64,000 nt of DNA, from positions 1 to 64,000 of the forward strand of contig CAWDUI010000026.1 in the NCBI GenBank assembly GCA_963805445.1, given 5' to 3'. A program made the translations under genes and the position numbers. The DNA is from JAENVT01 sp963805445. Its GTDB lineage: Bacteria > Actinomycetota > Acidimicrobiia > Acidimicrobiales > Ilumatobacteraceae. This document shows, piece after piece, positions 50,286 to 58,305 of the stretch; positions within the stretch are counted from its first letter, which is position 1; each line of letters starts with the position of its first letter. Below the pieces are notes generated by a model. It was not told where the DNA came from and did not search any database. It worked only from the letters and a program-made list of their open reading frames with translations.

Positions 50286-50881
50286 GGGTGTACGTCGTCT
50301 ACTGCCACCCGGATCCCGAGTCGTTCACGGCGGTGGTGCGCGCCCGGGCAATCGATGCGTTGGAGGCTGCTGGGCACCGAGTGCGAACGTCGGACCTGTA
50401 CGCCGATGGCTTCGAGCCGGCAACTCTCCCGCCAGGAGGTACTCGAGTATCTCGCACCGGGGATCGACGATCCGCTCGTGACGGACTACTGCGCCAACCT
50501 CCGCTGGTGCAATGCGCTCGTGTTCATCTACCCAACGTGGTGGAGCGGACAGCCGGCGATGTTGACCGGGTGGTTCGACCGCGTGTTGATCCGGGGAGTT
50601 GCCTGGGAACTGCCCGAGGGCTCGACGCGGATCACGGCACGATTGACGAACATTCGCCGTCTGGTCACGATCACCACGCATGGGTCGTCGCGTTGGGTGA
50701 ACCTTGCCGAGGGCGAGACCGGACGTCGCGTGATCGGCAGGGCGGTTCGCGTGCTGTGCCATCGATTTGCGCATGCAACATGGGTGGCGATGTACAACAT
50801 CGATCGCTCGACCGAAGCCGAACGCAGCGCCTTCCTCGATCGAGTGGCGCATCGAATGCAGCGGTTGTCACCGCCATCTAG
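50282..50881 (+). CDS. Second NAD(P)H dehydrogenase (quinone)-type flavoprotein (frame interrupted)
   Basis: About 200 residues and a paralogue of the preceding gene: VYVVYCHPDPESFTAVVRAR at the start, then FIYPTWWSGQPAMLTGWFDR, and an end with MYNIDRSTEAERSAFLDRVA. GTG 50282 overlaps the upstream stop. The frame shifts near 50420. As sequenced, the frame stays open to 50948; a stop at 50879-50881 inside a small palindrome is more likely but needs another one-base shift. Confidence 0.75.
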   Translation: MRVYVVYCHPDPESFTAVVRARAIDALEAAGHRVRTSDLYADGFEPATLPPGGTRVSRTGDRRSARDGLLRQPPLVQCARVHLPNVVERTAGDVDRVVRPRVDPGSCLGTARGLDADHGTIDEHSPSGHDHHAWVVALGEPCRGRDRTSRDRQGGSRAVPSICACNMGGDVQHRSLDRSRTQRLPRSSGASNAAVVTAI

Positions 50882-50893
50882 CGAGATTGCTAG
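50878..50893. terminator. Small palindrome between convergent genes
   Basis: CTAGC GAGATT GCTAG, a 5-bp stem with a 6-base loop, lies where the flavoprotein and RNA methyltransferase genes meet. It provides TAG on both strands. Confidence 0.35.
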
Positions 50894-52051
50894 CAGGTCG
50901 AAGATGGTGACCACCTCGACGTGGTGCGTCTGCGGAAACAGGTCGTAGACCGTCGAGCGAACATGGGTGTAGCCCGACTCGCGGAGCAGCCCGGCATCGC
51001 GGGCCAGCGACACCGGGTCGCAGCTGACCAGCACGAGGCGTGCAGCCCGGGTCGCCGCCAGCACGGTCACCGCCTGGCGGCCGAGGCCGGTCCGTGACGG
51101 ATCGGCGATCACCAGGTCGGCGTGGCGCGGTCGCCACCGCTCGACCGGCGTGCACATGATCTGCGAAGCAACGTCGGCGAGGTTGACCGTCGCATCGGCG
51201 CACGCCGTCTCGGATTCCTCCACGACCGTCATCGTCCGACCGTCGATGGCCGAGGCGAACAGCCCGACCCCGCCGTACGCATCGATGATCGATCGTGAGC
51301 CGAGCAGCTCGCCGCAGGCTTCCCGGACGGCACCGACCAGCAGTTCAGCTGCAGCGGGACCGGATTGGAAGAACGACGCCGCGCTGATCCGAAGGCGTTT
51401 GCCGGCAACGACTTCGTGGACCGCGGCCCGTGGCCCGGTCGCCACGTCGGACGGCAGGTCGAGCAGTTCGAGATCACCGTCGACGACCAACGCCGAACGC
51501 TCGCCGGTCGCCGCGCTGACACGGAGGCTGACTTCGCCATGGCCTCGGACGCGCAGCACTGCCAGCAACTCCTCCAGCAACGGGTGGCTGACGGGGCAGC
51601 CGACCAGTTCGACGACATCGTGCGAGTGCCGCCCACGCAGGCCGAGGCGGTCGACACCGGTCGCCATCCGCAGGGTCGTGCGGTAGGCCCAAGCAGGCAC
51701 TGCCGACCCCACCGCGACGTCGGCATCGACCAACTTGCCGGTACGCCGCAGCGCCTCGGCCACAATCGTCGCCTTGAGGCCGAGCTGCGCAGCAGGGTCG
51801 ACATGCTGCCAGGTGCAACCGCCGCAACCAGCAGCGTGACCGGGGCACGGCGGAACGACCCGATCCGCCGAGGGTTCGATGACGTCGAGCACCTCGGCAC
51901 GGACGAAGTCCTTCTTCGACTGGACGATCTCGACCACGACCAGTTCTCCGGGAAGAGCTCCACGCACGAACGCGACGCGACCATCCGCGACATGAGCGAT
52001 GGCATCGCCGCCTGCCGCCATCTTCTCGGCACGCACCTCGATCGACGACAT
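50890..52051 (-). CDS. TrmA/RumA-type RNA (uracil-5) methyltransferase
   Basis: About 387 residues. The N-terminal TRAM domain (VRAEKMAAGGDAIAHVADGR) precedes a [4Fe-4S]-type cysteine cluster (CPGHAAGCGGCTWQH), a SAM-binding motif IIDAYGGVGLFASAI and the nucleophile Cys in LVLVSCDPVSLARD. DLFPQTHHVEVVTIF is the usual ending. It makes m5U in tRNA or 23S rRNA. Start ATG 52051. The frame stays open to 50528, antisense to the flavoprotein, so I place the natural stop at TAG 50890, assuming a late indel. Confidence 0.88.
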
Positions 52052-52102
52052 CGCCGACGACTGTAGATCTGTTGACGTCGCGGAGCAGCTACCCTCGGAT
52101 CG

Positions 52103-52787
52103 ATGCCGCGACCGATCGAAATCGCCCCCAGTGTGTTGTCGGCCGACTTCGCCAAGTTGGGCGAGGAGGTCGCTGCGCTCGAAGCCGCCGGCGTCGACAG
52201 GATCCAGTGGGACGTGATGGACGGCCAGTTCGTCCCCAACCTCACGTTCGGGCCTGACGTGATCGCCGCGGCCCGCAAACACACCTCGTTGCCGTTCGAA
52301 GCCCACCTCATGGTCTTGACCCCCGACGTGATGGCCGCCGAGTACGTCGCGCGCTGGTTGTCAGCGCCTCATCGTGCACGTCGAGGCCTGCACCCACCTG
52401 CATCGCACGCTGGGCAACATCGCCTCACTCGGCGCCACCGCAGGCGTTGCGCTCAACCCGGCAACGCCCGCCTCCCACGTCGCCCACGTGCTCGATCTGG
52501 TCGATCTCGTGCTGGTGATGACGGTCAACCCGGGGTTCGGTGGGCAAAAGTACATCGCCGCCATGGAGCCCAAGATCTCCGAGGTCGCCGAGATGGTCCG
52601 CGCCGCGGGCCGCAGCGAGGTGGTCGACCTCGAGGTGGACGGCGGGATCGGCCCGGAGACCATCGCTGCTGCCACCGCTGCAGGAGCCAATGTGCTGGTC
52701 GCCGGCAGCGCGCTCTATCGCGACCCCGCCGGTCTCGAACACGCGGTCAGCGATCTGCGCGCCCGAGCCACTGCCGCTCGCGCCTGA
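52103..52787 (+). CDS. rpe: Ribulose-phosphate 3-epimerase (one frame change)
   Basis: About 228 residues of a TIM barrel that interconverts ribulose 5-phosphate and xylulose 5-phosphate. IAPSVLSADFAKLGEEV, QWDVMDGQFVPNLTFGPDVI (metal-binding Asp), MTVNPGFGGQKYI and VDGGIGPETI are all present. The frame shifts near 52363 between AEYVAR and IVHVEACTHL. Key residues are intact, so the break is probably a sequence error. Confidence 0.93.
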
Positions 52788-52788
52788 T

Positions 52789-53622
52789 TCACACGTGCTG
52801 GGGAGTCTCGGCAGGTGACGAGGAGCCCGGCTCGAACGTCCGCGTGCTGGCGGTCGCGCTGCACCTCGAGCAACGGCGGTAGCTCGTCGCCCGCGGACTC
52901 GCCGTTCGCGCGGCGCGGACCATCGCAAAGATCAACAGCTTCATCGAGGCCAGCACGACGAGCACGACGAAAGCAATCGCCAGCGGCCTGAGCGCGGCCT
53001 TGGCGATGGACTTCTTGGCGGTCTTCAATGGCGCCAGCACTCCGGTGTCGACCTCACGACCATCGACCAGCAGCGTCTTCACCCCGTCCTCCAGGCGAGG
53101 ACAATGCAGGTCAGTGTCGTTCACACCGATGACGGCATCGCCGCCGAACAGCGGGGCCGCGAGACGTACCTTGGAGCGCAAGACGCTGGTGATCGGGTCG
53201 GGCCTCGCCCCGACCAGGTACTGCTGTCCGGTGTGGAGGTATCGGATGTCGTCGTCGAACCGCACATCGACGATCGTGTCGACGGCATAGCCGTCGAGGC
53301 TGCCGGCGCGAACCTGCTGCACTGCAAAGCGCGCCGTCGTGGCATCGGAGTCCGCCAGCGTGCCGACGAAGACGGCCACGGGGGCAAGCGGCGCGTTGCA
53401 GCCCGGAGGGACGCTGACCAACGGGGCCGAGGCCACGATCGGCGCAACGATCGGCAGTGGCTCCTGGATCGCCGGCACCTCGGGTCCGACGGCGACGGGC
53501 GTGACCGTCACCACCGTCGTCGACGGATCCGGAACGGGCTCGGCCGGTGGCGCTGCGTTGACCGCAGCAGGCCAGAGCGCGCCAATCAGCATTCCCAGAA
53601 CGATCAACGGCGCGTGCCTCAC
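52789..53622 (-). CDS. Secreted or membrane protein of unknown function
   Basis: A 277-residue protein. A signal peptide (about 1-23, IVLGMLIGALWPAAVNAA) leads to a Pro/Val-rich stretch, then an extracytoplasmic domain with two cysteines (about 75 and 175; FVGTLADSDATTARFAVQQV, HTGQQYLVGARPDPITSVLR). Near residue 212 is one membrane span (LAIAFVVLVVLASMKLLIFA) and then a basic cytoplasmic tail. The domain resembles the short beta-barrel proteins beside the cell-envelope genes of Ilumatobacter-like bacteria, but I cannot name a family. Its end nearly touches the rpe stop. Confidence 0.65.
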   Translation of the reverse strand: MRHAPLIVLGMLIGALWPAAVNAAPPAEPVPDPSTTVVTVTPVAVGPEVPAIQEPLPIVAPIVASAPLVSVPPGCNAPLAPVAVFVGTLADSDATTARFAVQQVRAGSLDGYAVDTIVDVRFDDDIRYLHTGQQYLVGARPDPITSVLRSKVRLAAPLFGGDAVIGVNDTDLHCPRLEDGVKTLLVDGREVDTGVLAPLKTAKKSIAKAALRPLAIAFVVLVVLASMKLLIFAMVRAARTASPRATSYRRCSRCSATASTRTFEPGSSSPAETPQHV

Positions 53623-53658
53623 GCCGCCACGCTACTGAGCGGCGCGGTGCGGAGCCGG

Positions 53659-54435
53659 TCAACGGCCTTCGAACTTCGGCTCCCGCTTCTCGACGAATGC
53701 CCGCATCGCCTCGCTGGTGTCGGCCGTGTAGAAGTTGACGGTTTGGGCGACACCCTCGTCGTCGAGCGCCTCCTCCATCGTCACTTGCAAGGCGTTGTCG
53801 AGCATTCGCTTCGTCATCGCCAACGCGATCGGCGGACCTGCTGCCAACCGCTGAGCCCAACCGGCGACGAACTCGTCGATCTCCGCATCGGGCACCACAC
53901 GATTGATCAAGCCGATTCGCTCAGCTTCGGCGGCGCCGATGATGTCGGCGAAGAACGCCAGTTCCTTGGCGCGGTGCATGCCCACGATCCGCGGCAACAG
54001 CCATGAGCCACCGAAGTCGACCGACAGCCCGCGACGGGCGAAGATCTCCGAGAACCTGGCATTGTCGCTGGCAACCAACAGGTCACAGCCGAGGGCCATG
54101 TTGCAGCCGGCTCCAACGGCCACGCCGCGCACCTTGGCGATGGTGGGGATCGGCAGGCGGTGCAAGGCGAGGGCGACGTCGCCGACGTGGCGCATCTGTG
54201 CCAGCTGATGGCGTTCGGGTCCACCCGCGCCGCCACCTGTCAGGTCGGCACCGGCGCAAAAGTCTCCGCCGGCCCCGGTCAACACTGCGACCCGATCCTG
54301 CCCGCTCGAGGCGATGTCGCGGAAGGCCTCCAGCAGCTCCACCCACATCTGGGCGTTCGCCGCGTTCTTCTTGGCTGGGCGGTTCAGCGTGATCGTCACG
54401 ATGCCCGATGCCCGATGCACCTCGATGGTTTCCAC
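53659..54435 (-). CDS. Enoyl-CoA hydratase/isomerase family protein
   Basis: A 258-residue crotonase-fold protein. GAGGDFCAGADLTGGG (first oxyanion segment), KVRGVAVGAGCNMALGCDLL (second) and FARRGLSVDFGGSWLLPRIV are typical. The usual catalytic Glu of the second site is replaced in GLSVDFGG, so isomerase or another crotonase activity is possible. Likely a beta-oxidation or acyl-CoA side-pathway enzyme. Confidence 0.88.
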   Translation of the reverse strand: METIEVHRASGIVTITLNRPAKKNAANAQMWVELLEAFRDIASSGQDRVAVLTGAGGDFCAGADLTGGGAGGPERHQLAQMRHVGDVALALHRLPIPTIAKVRGVAVGAGCNMALGCDLLVASDNARFSEIFARRGLSVDFGGSWLLPRIVGMHRAKELAFFADIIGAAEAERIGLINRVVPDAEIDEFVAGWAQRLAAGPPIALAMTKRMLDNALQVTMEEALDDEGVAQTVNFYTADTSEAMRAFVEKREPKFEGR

Positions 54436-54458
54436 GGAAACGGCACGATACTGGTGAG

Positions 54459-54569
54459 ATGGGCTTCAACCCGTATCGCAAGTTCGTCGCCAAGCCCGCC
54501 GACTACGTCTTCGTGGTTGCCGCTGCGCTCGCCGTGATGGGTCTGTTGGCATGGGCACTGCTCGGGTGA
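54459..54569 (+). CDS. 36-residue single-span membrane protein
   Basis: The sequence is MGFNPYRKFVAKPADYVFVV, then a hydrophobic run, ending WALLG. The basic N-terminal part followed by one span of about 18 residues resembles a short protein I recall in many actinobacterial genomes next to the small Cys/His protein. Too short for most gene finders. Its stop overlaps the GTG of the next gene. Confidence 0.6.
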   Translation: MGFNPYRKFVAKPADYVFVVAAALAVMGLLAWALLG

Positions 54570-54787
54570 CGATCGGTCTGTGGGACGGCGGTTTCGGAGT
54601 GGTCGAGGTACGCCTGGTTCAGCCGTACGAAGCCACCAAGCACTACGTGTGCCCCGGCTGCCACCACCGGATCCCGGTCGGCACGGGTCACTACGTCGCA
54701 GTGCCGGCGGATGCCCCGGACCTGCGCCGGCATTGGCACAAGGCCTGCTGGGATCGACGACCCAGCCCGTCGACGAGCACCGGTTAG
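54566..54787 (+). CDS. Small conserved actinobacterial Cys/His protein
   Basis: About 73 residues. VRLVQPYEATKHYVCPGCHH, then HYVAVPADAPDLRRHWHKAC, matches a family of ~70-residue actinobacterial proteins with a CPGC...HWH...CW zinc-binding-like pattern, often labelled ATP/GTP-binding without evidence. GTG 54566 overlaps the stop of the 36-residue gene (GTGA); an ATG at 54551 is also in frame. Function unknown. Confidence 0.65.
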   Translation: MTIGLWDGGFGVVEVRLVQPYEATKHYVCPGCHHRIPVGTGHYVAVPADAPDLRRHWHKACWDRRPSPSTSTG

Positions 54788-54871
54788 TGCCGCGACCAGC
54801 AAGGTTCACCCGCTCGACGATGGCCCCGACCCCGTTCTTGGGGAGCAGAAGCGTCGAGGCAAACTTGAGCC

Positions 54872-55252
54872 ATGCCAGATGATTCACCGCCCAGCCCGTA
54901 CCACTCGGTGACGCCCCGAATCGTGGTCGCTGACGTGGATGGTCAGGTCGGCTTCCTGCGCGCCGTGTTCAACGCATCAGGCGAGGTCGTTCATGGTCGT
55001 CCCGTGGAAGTGGTGATCGGCGATTCGATCGTGATGGTCACGTCTGCCGATTCGAGAGAGCTGTTCCCCGGCTTCATGTACGTGTACGTCCCCGATGCAG
55101 ACGAGACCTATCGGCGCGCCATCGCTGCCGGGGCCGACTCCGTCGAGCCGCCGCTCGACACGCCGTATGGGGACCGGCGGGCGATGGTGAGAGACCCGTT
55201 CGGCAACGTCTTTCAGGTTGCTCATCAGATCAGTCGCCGTCACGGGCGCTGA
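54872..55252 (+). CDS. VOC (glyoxalase/bleomycin-resistance-like) protein
   Basis: A 126-residue protein with two beta-alpha-beta-beta-beta modules. VTPRIVVADVDGQVGFLRAV starts the fold, and PYGDRRAMVRDPFGNVFQVA ends it with the usual metal-loop pattern. It resembles PhnB/YdfO-type VOC proteins. Enzyme or binding role unknown. The 190-base gap after it carries only the AAGGAGG before the next gene. Confidence 0.82.
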   Translation: MPDDSPPSPYHSVTPRIVVADVDGQVGFLRAVFNASGEVVHGRPVEVVIGDSIVMVTSADSRELFPGFMYVYVPDADETYRRAIAAGADSVEPPLDTPYGDRRAMVRDPFGNVFQVAHQISRRHGR

Positions 55253-55443
55253 CCGAGCACCACCGGATGTTGTGAGCGCCCTGGGTTACTTGGGGTAGCG
55301 AACCATCGGCCACATCGGCGGTGAGCCACCGTGCTGAATCACGCCGATCGATGCAACTCAAAGGCGCATCGGTGCATCAGGATCGCCCGTTCGGGCACGA
55401 CTTCAGCGAGCATCATGGAACCCTCTCAAGGAGGTGTCGAGTC

Positions 55444-55890
55444 ATGTCAGTGAACGAGTCGAACGCGGTGTCCTTGGTGTACCAGAGCGACAGCATGTCG
55501 TGCTGGGCGGCGGCCGCAGTGATGATGCTCGGGTGGCGCGACCAGGTGTGCTACGCGGATGATCGCGAGGTGCGGGCGCGCTATGGCGATATGGGCGGGG
55601 ATGGAACCGACCCAGCGGAGGACTTGCAGTTGGCACTTGGCCAGGGCATGGCGGTCGATCCCGCCGCTTGCCGACTCCCGGAGGGCTGGGCCGACCTGCT
55701 CCGTCGGGGACCGCTGATGACCACGATTCCTGGGCACTACGTGATCCTCTCGGCGATCACCGGTGACGGCTCCCCCGAAGGAACGCAGGTGTACATCCTC
55801 GACCCCGCTCGCGGTGAGAGCTGGATGCCGTACACCGAGTTCGAGCTCCTCTACGAAGCCGACCCGGCAAGCATCACTATGCAGTACTGA
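55444..55890 (+). CDS. Papain-like (C39-type) cysteine protease-fold protein
   Basis: A 148-residue protein behind a strong AAGGAGG site. The Cys active-site helix is SMSCWAAAAVMMLGWRD, the His is in GHYVILSAITGDG, and the following Asp/Asn is in VYILDPARGESWMPYTEF. This is the minimal papain-like C39/PF12385 layout. There is no signal peptide and no other domain. It may cut a small peptide, or be a toxin or effector-like protein. The palindromic element copy 2 begins 38 bases after the stop. Confidence 0.75.
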   Translation: MSVNESNAVSLVYQSDSMSCWAAAAVMMLGWRDQVCYADDREVRARYGDMGGDGTDPAEDLQLALGQGMAVDPAACRLPEGWADLLRRGPLMTTIPGHYVILSAITGDGSPEGTQVYILDPARGESWMPYTEFELLYEADPASITMQY

Positions 55891-55927
55891 CCAGCCCTCG
55901 CGTCCTGCCCGCCGCGCTGCGTCGGTC

Positions 55928-56020
55928 GGGCGCGATTTCGGTATCGCCCGTACTCACAGCTCACCCGACCAGGGGCAACGGGTTCGATCTCGGCACTGGG
56001 AGTACCGAAATCGCGCCCAA
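55928..56020. repeat. Palindromic intergenic element, copy 2
   Basis: A ~93-base inverted repeat. The left arm GGGCGCGATTTCGGTA (55928-55943) pairs with TACCGAAATCGCGCCC (56003-56018) exactly over 16 bases. It shares the order of copy 1 (left arm, TACTCACA-C/G-CTCACCC-ACCAGG, GGGAGTACCGA right arm) and a similar length. Lies between two convergent genes, as copy 1 does. Confidence 0.78.
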
Positions 56021-56043
56021 CGAGTTGGTGGTTCGAGCGGCGA

Positions 56044-56391
56044 CTAGAACGCTGCTTCGAACACTTCGATACGCACGCCGGTGATCGCGGCCACGTCGAA
56101 GCGGATGACACCATGGCGTTCGTGGGCGGCCAACCATTCAGTGGCGAGCAGTCGCAACCGGCGCTGCTTGACGTGACCGACCGCAGACTCCGGTGGACCG
56201 TAACGATCGGACGCCCGCGTCTTGATCTCGCAGAACACCACGAGTGACGGCGAGCACGCCACGAGGTCGATCTCCCCGGTGGCAGAGCGCCAGTTGCGAT
56301 CGACGACCTCGTAGCCGTGCGCCGTGTACCAGCGAGCGGCGAGATCCTCACCCCACCTGCCACGGGCCTGGTTGGCCAGCGACGGCGTTAC
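56044..56391 (-). CDS. yraN: YraN/UPF0102 nuclease-fold protein
   Basis: About 115 residues. RGRWGEDLAARWYTAHGYEV, then NWRSATGEIDLVAC and VVFCEIKTR, are the conserved GE(x)LA, GEIDL and EVK-type positions of the UPF0102 family, which has a restriction-endonuclease-like fold. The start is unclear. The codon next to the upstream stop is GTA (56391-56389), and the first plausible start in frame is CTG 56379. It follows DUF2469, as in many actinobacteria. Confidence 0.85.
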   Translation of the reverse strand, partial: VTPSLANQARGRWGEDLAARWYTAHGYEVVDRNWRSATGEIDLVACSPSLVVFCEIKTRASDRYGPPESAVGHVKQRRLRLLATEWLAAHERHGVIRFDVAAITGVRIEVFEAAF

Positions 56392-56681
56392 AGCTCGGTC
56401 GACGGCAGCTCTTCGACGTTGACGTCCTTGAACGTCAGCACCCGTACCTTGGGCACGAACCGGGTCTTGCGGTACATATCCCATACCCATGCGTCGCTCA
56501 ACTCCACTTCGATCACCGGCTTGGCGGCGTCTCCGCTGACGTTCAGCTTGACATCGTTGGCCAGATAGAACCGGCGCTCAGTTTCCACGGCGAAGCGGAA
56601 CATGGCCGCGACGTCTTGGTATTCCTGGGCGAGTTGGAGCTCACGCTCGGCCTCGAAGTTTTCGAGATCGTCGGAACTCAA
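56388..56681 (-). CDS. DUF2469 actinobacterial protein
   Basis: A 97-residue protein with the family start MSSDDLENFEAERELQLAQE, then YRDVxxxFRYxVETERRFYL-like segments and DAWVWDMYRKTRFVPKVRVL. This small family is essentially restricted to actinobacteria and is normally found between rnhB and yraN. Its presence is one of the best taxonomic clues in the window. Here it follows rplS directly, without lepB or rnhB between. Confidence 0.93.
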   Translation of the reverse strand: MSSDDLENFEAERELQLAQEYQDVAAMFRFAVETERRFYLANDVKLNVSGDAAKPVIEVELSDAWVWDMYRKTRFVPKVRVLTFKDVNVEELPSTEL

Positions 56682-56717
56682 TGCGGGTGCTCGATTACAC
56701 CGATGGGCAGCGAACGC

Positions 56718-57065
56718 TCAGGCGTCGCGCTTTTCCCGGATCTTGGCGGCCTTGCCCACGCGATCACGCAGGTAGTACAGCTTGGCACGGCGCACGTCGC
56801 CGCGCTTGACGACTTCGATCTTGACGACGGTCGGGGTGTGGATCGGGAACGTGCGCTCGACGCCGACGCCGTAGCTGAGCTTGCGGACCTTGTAGGTCTC
56901 GGCCACGCCGCTGCCGGAGCGAGCGATGACGTTGCCGTGGAAGACCTGCACACGCTCCTTGTTGCCCTCGACGACCTTGACGTGGACCTTGACCTCATCG
57001 CCACTGGCGAAATCGGGCACGTCGGTGCGGATGTACTGGTTGTCGACAAGATCGGTGGACTTCAT
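56718..57065 (-). CDS. rplS: 50S ribosomal protein L19
   Basis: A 115-residue protein. VEGNKERVQVFHGNVIARSG and ERTFPIHTPTVVKIEVVKRG are the conserved L19 core, and RRAKLYYLRDRVGKAAKIRE is the C-terminal signature. L19 sits at the 30S-50S interface. Follows trmD, the usual order. Confidence 0.97.
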   Translation of the reverse strand: MKSTDLVDNQYIRTDVPDFASGDEVKVHVKVVEGNKERVQVFHGNVIARSGSGVAETYKVRKLSYGVGVERTFPIHTPTVVKIEVVKRGDVRRAKLYYLRDRVGKAAKIREKRDA

Positions 57066-57142
57066 GGCGCGAACTCTCTACATGGGTTGTGGCTGACCAG
57101 CGCGTGGCTGGCGAGTCGTGGCTGGCCGCAGCCAGGGAACGA

Positions 57143-57877
57143 TCAAGGATAGGTGACGGGAGGGAACTCTTCCAACAGTCGGCGGTCAACTTCGCTGAGC
57201 CCCCCTGCGGCCTCGACCAGGTCAGGCCGGTAGCGAAGCGTGCGATGCAGCGCCTGGGCGCGCCGCCACCGCTCGATTTTGGCGTGATCGCCACTGCGCA
57301 ACGTGTCAGGCACCTCCCAGCCGCGGAACTCGGCAGGACGGGTGAAGTGCGGTTCCTCCAGCAGGCCGGACTCACCGAAGCTCTCCGTGATCGGGCTGAC
57401 GTTGTTCCCCATTGCCCCAGGCAGGAGTCGCACGACAGCCTCGATGACCAGGCACGCAGCAACTTCTCCCCCACCGAGCACGACATCGCCGACGCTGAGC
57501 TCACCGTCCACGAGGTGCTCGCGAACACGATGGTCGACACCTTCGTAGCGGCCGCACAGCAGGCTGAAACCTTGCAGTGAGGCCAGCTCGTGGGCCAACG
57601 CCTGATCGAACCGTCGCCCTCCGGGGCCGAGGAGCATCAGCGGCCGCGGCGGATCTGCCGCCTCGACGGAGGCGAAGATCGGCTCGGCCTTCATCACCAT
57701 CCCGGCCCCGCCACCGAATGGGGCATCGTCCACCGTGCGATGGACGTCGGTCGTGTGCTCACGCAGGTCATGCGTTCGCAGATCGAGCAGATGATTGGCG
57801 CGGGCCTTGCCGAGCAGGCCTTCCGTGCAGAAGGTGTCGACGAGGCCGGGGAAGATGGTGAACACGTCGATCTGCAT
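57143..57877 (-). CDS. trmD: tRNA (guanine37-N1)-methyltransferase
   Basis: A 244-residue SPOUT enzyme with the trefoil knot. MQIDVFTIFPGLVDTF, then LLCGRYEGVDHRVREHLVD, SVGDVVLGGGEVA and a C-terminal domain with HFTRPAEFRGWEVPDTLRSG are all conserved. It makes m1G37 in tRNA, which prevents frameshifting. Its start (57877) is only 22 bases from the divergent DUF952 gene, so its promoter must lie in or beyond that gene. Confidence 0.96.
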   Translation of the reverse strand: MQIDVFTIFPGLVDTFCTEGLLGKARANHLLDLRTHDLREHTTDVHRTVDDAPFGGGAGMVMKAEPIFASVEAADPPRPLMLLGPGGRRFDQALAHELASLQGFSLLCGRYEGVDHRVREHLVDGELSVGDVVLGGGEVAACLVIEAVVRLLPGAMGNNVSPITESFGESGLLEEPHFTRPAEFRGWEVPDTLRSGDHAKIERWRRAQALHRTLRYRPDLVEAAGGLSEVDRRLLEEFPPVTYP

Positions 57878-57899
57878 TGGTGTGCAAGCCTACGAGGCG

Positions 57900-58220
57900 A
57901 TGATCTTCCACATCACGGACGCGGCTACCTGGGCGACGTCTCAACAGCAGGGCAAGCACACCGGATCGACACGTGGCATCGACCTTGCCGAGGAGGGCTA
58001 CATCCATTGCAGCACTGCTGCGCAATGGCCCGGAGTGGTCGAGCGGTACTACGCCGACGCCTCCAGCGTGCTGCTGCTCCACATCGACGAAACACAGCTG
58101 AGCTCGCCGCTCGTCTACGAGCAGTTGCCGGGGATGCCCGAACCATTCCCACACGTCTACGGCCCGATCAACCTCGACGCCGTGATCAACACGCAACGTG
58201 TGGCGCCGCTCGGTCGATAG
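57900..58220 (+). CDS. DUF952 family protein
   Basis: A 106-residue protein with MIFHITDAATWATSQ, EEGYIHCSTAAQWPGVVER and HVYGPINLDAVI, the standard DUF952 pattern. The family is related to ADP-ribosylation-like folds; its activity is unknown. It lies on the opposite strand to trmD and interrupts the otherwise continuous ribosomal block. Confidence 0.82.
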   Translation: MIFHITDAATWATSQQQGKHTGSTRGIDLAEEGYIHCSTAAQWPGVVERYYADASSVLLLHIDETQLSSPLVYEQLPGMPEPFPHVYGPINLDAVINTQRVAPLGR

Positions 58221-58283
58221 ACGCGATGAAGGCCAGCACCGCCGTCGCCCCCCGTCCGAGGCGACCGCGAGCTGACCTTCATC

Positions 58284-58304
58284 TAGCTAGCAATTTGCTG
58301 GCTA
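58284..58304. terminator. Hairpin between DUF952 and surface-protein genes
   Basis: TAGCTAGC AATTT GCTGGCTA forms an 8-bp stem with one G-T pair and lies between two convergent genes, just beyond the surface protein stop. Confidence 0.5.
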
Positions 58305-58305
58305 C

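Noticed and set aside
7819..52787. Calling the frame-shifted conserved genes pseudogenes
   Set aside because: Catalytic residues and flanking conservation are intact on both sides of each break, and the breaks occur at similar density in essential genes such as rpe and rimM; sequence error is the simpler explanation.
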